Below, one piece after another: positions 63,228 to 64,000 of a DNA stretch of 64,000 bases. The DNA lies in contig CAVQZD010000005.1 of NCBI GenBank assembly GCA_963718375.1, positions 62,001 to 126,000 on the forward strand. Reading direction: 5' to 3'. The position numbers and the translations under genes were made by a program. The notes under the pieces were generated by a model. It had not been told where the DNA came from and made no database searches. It saw only the letters and a list, made by a program, of their open reading frames with translations. Position 1 is the first letter of the stretch, and each line of letters opens with the position of its first letter. Source of the DNA: RBG-16-64-13 sp963718375 (GTDB taxonomy: Bacteria; Actinomycetota; Thermoleophilia; RBG-16-64-13).

Positions 63228-64000
63228 ATGCGGGCGACCGCGCTGTTCATGCCCACAGTCAAAGAAGACCCCGCCGATGCTGAGGCCGTCAGCCACAAGC
63301 TCATGGTGCGGGGTGGGTTCGTCCGGCAGTTCGCGTCCGGTATCTATGTCTTCCTGCCGTTGGGTTGGCGCGTGATGAATCGCGTCTTCAAGATCCTGCG
63401 CGAAGAGATGGACGCGATCGGGGCCATGGAGCTCTCCATGCCCACGCTGCAGCCGGCGGAAGTCTGGCAGACGACCGGACGGTACGCCGCCATCGGGCAG
63501 GAGATGTTCAGGCTGCAGGACAGGGGCGGGCGGGACATGGTGCTGGCCATGACGCACGAAGAGATCTTCGCGTGGCTGGCCGCGCGGGAACTGCGCTCAT
63601 ACCGCGACCTTCCCCAGATTTGGTACCAGCTGCAGCTGAAGTTCCGCGATGAGCCCAGGCCCAAGGGCGGGGTCCTGCGGGTAAGAGAGTTCGTGATGAA
63701 GGACTCATACTCTTTTGATGTGGACGACGGAGGGCTCGAAGAGAGCTACCAGAAGCATATCGCAGCGTATGACCGCATCTGCAGTCGGTGCGGGATAGAG
63801 TTCTACAGGGTGGAGAGCGACTCTGGATTCATGGGGGGCGCTCAAGCCCACGAGTACATCGCGCCGTCGGTCGCCGGTGAGGATCGCATCGCCGTGTGCG
63901 GATCGTGTGGCTACGCTGCGAACGTGGAGCTGGCACGATCGGTGGCTCTCGCGCCGCAGGGCGATCCGATATCGGAGCCCGGTGACGGGCCGCGAGAAGT
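63228..64000 (+). CDS. proS: Prolyl-tRNA synthetase, N-terminal part (runs off the window)
   Basis: Class II aminoacyl-tRNA synthetase. 257 residues are visible from ATG 63228 (GAGGAGG upstream); the frame is open at the window end. Motif 1 is in GFVRQFASGIYVFLPLGWRV. Substrate and motif 2 segments include VLAMTHEEIFAWLAAREL, LPQIWYQLQLKFRDEPRPKG and VLRVREFVMKDSYSFDVDDG. The last visible part (GGAQAHEYIAPSVAGEDRIA, then CGSCGYAANVE) enters the bacterial editing (INS) domain, so it is the prokaryote-type enzyme. Confidence 0.95.
   Translation, partial: MRATALFMPTVKEDPADAEAVSHKLMVRGGFVRQFASGIYVFLPLGWRVMNRVFKILREEMDAIGAMELSMPTLQPAEVWQTTGRYAAIGQEMFRLQDRGGRDMVLAMTHEEIFAWLAARELRSYRDLPQIWYQLQLKFRDEPRPKGGVLRVREFVMKDSYSFDVDDGGLEESYQKHIAAYDRICSRCGIEFYRVESDSGFMGGAQAHEYIAPSVAGEDRIAVCGSCGYAANVELARSVALAPQGDPISEPGDGPRE

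Overview
This 64 kb window is chromosomal core genome from a high-GC bacterium. The best fit is an anaerobic or microaerophilic lineage of Actinomycetota outside the classic Streptomyces/Mycobacterium groups (for example near Coriobacteriia); the lineage is an inference, the gene content is seen directly. Pointers are: an actinobacterial-type integration host factor (mIHF) beside gmk and rpoZ; a division cluster with SepF and DivIVA but no FtsA; a MurG with the GGGTAGH loop; GTP-type PEP carboxykinase; a WhiG/FliA-type sigma factor upstream of rpsB; and a one-chain pyruvate:ferredoxin oxidoreductase, which suggests anaerobic metabolism. Nearly everything is on the + strand. Only a transporter (29785-31083) and the primary sigma factor (36581-37669) are on the - strand. 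I see no CRISPR, prophage, insertion sequence, rRNA, tRNA or recognisable defence island.

Layout. (1) 1-13.3 kb: cell-wall and division cluster murD(partial)-ftsW-murG-murC-murB-ftsQ-ftsZ-pgeF-yggS-sepF-[orphan ProC C-domain]-divIVA-yggU-traR/dksA-lspA-rluD-HAD phosphatase, tightly packed with many start/stop overlaps. (2) 13.3-23.5 kb: transketolase, then pyrimidine genes pyrR, pyrB and pyrC with nifJ, an OsmC protein and a YgjP metallopeptidase lodged between pyrB and pyrC. pyrB and pyrC carry near-identical promoters and PyrR-type RNA hairpins. (3) 23.5-31 kb: peroxiredoxin, small unknown protein, nitroreductase, flavin reductase, class II aldolase, PEP carboxykinase with a structured leader, an aminotransferase and an Atg22-like MFS transporter. 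(4) 31-36.5 kb: an FDH-like formyltransferase, pyrK-pyrD, mihF-gmk-rpoZ-coaBC. (5) 36.5-44.8 kb: rpoD (opposite strand, tandem promoters, one with a LexA-type box in its spacer), then plsX-acpP-rnc-smc-ftsY. (6) 44.8-54.9 kb: ffh-rpsP-khpA-rimM-trmD-lepB-rplS-rnhB-yraN-comM-dprA-xerC(frameshifted)-whiG. (7) 55-64 kb: rpsB-tsf-pyrH-frr-uppS-cdsA-dxr-rseP-ispG-proS(partial).

How the parts fit: clusters 1 and 7 build the envelope (lipid II synthesis, undecaprenyl carrier, CDP-DAG, MEP-pathway isoprenoids) and couple it to division and translation. Clusters 2 and 4 make UMP/UDP and GMP/GDP. PFOR, aldolase, transketolase and PEPCK form an anaerobic central-carbon module able to run gluconeogenesis. 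Clusters 5 and 6 hold fatty-acid priming, chromosome condensation, SRP targeting and DNA uptake.

I do not see a wholly new multi-gene system. The most interesting items are regulatory or single-gene anomalies: the paired PyrR hairpins over the ribosome-binding sites of pyrB and pyrC; a predicted SOS-controlled second promoter for rpoD; a probable leaderless mihF transcript; mutually exclusive hairpins in the pckG leader; a solitary ProC dimerisation domain in the division cluster; an FDH-type formyltransferase with an added Cys cluster; a frameshifted xerC; and a yraN with no canonical start codon. All function calls are from reading sequence by eye, without database searches.
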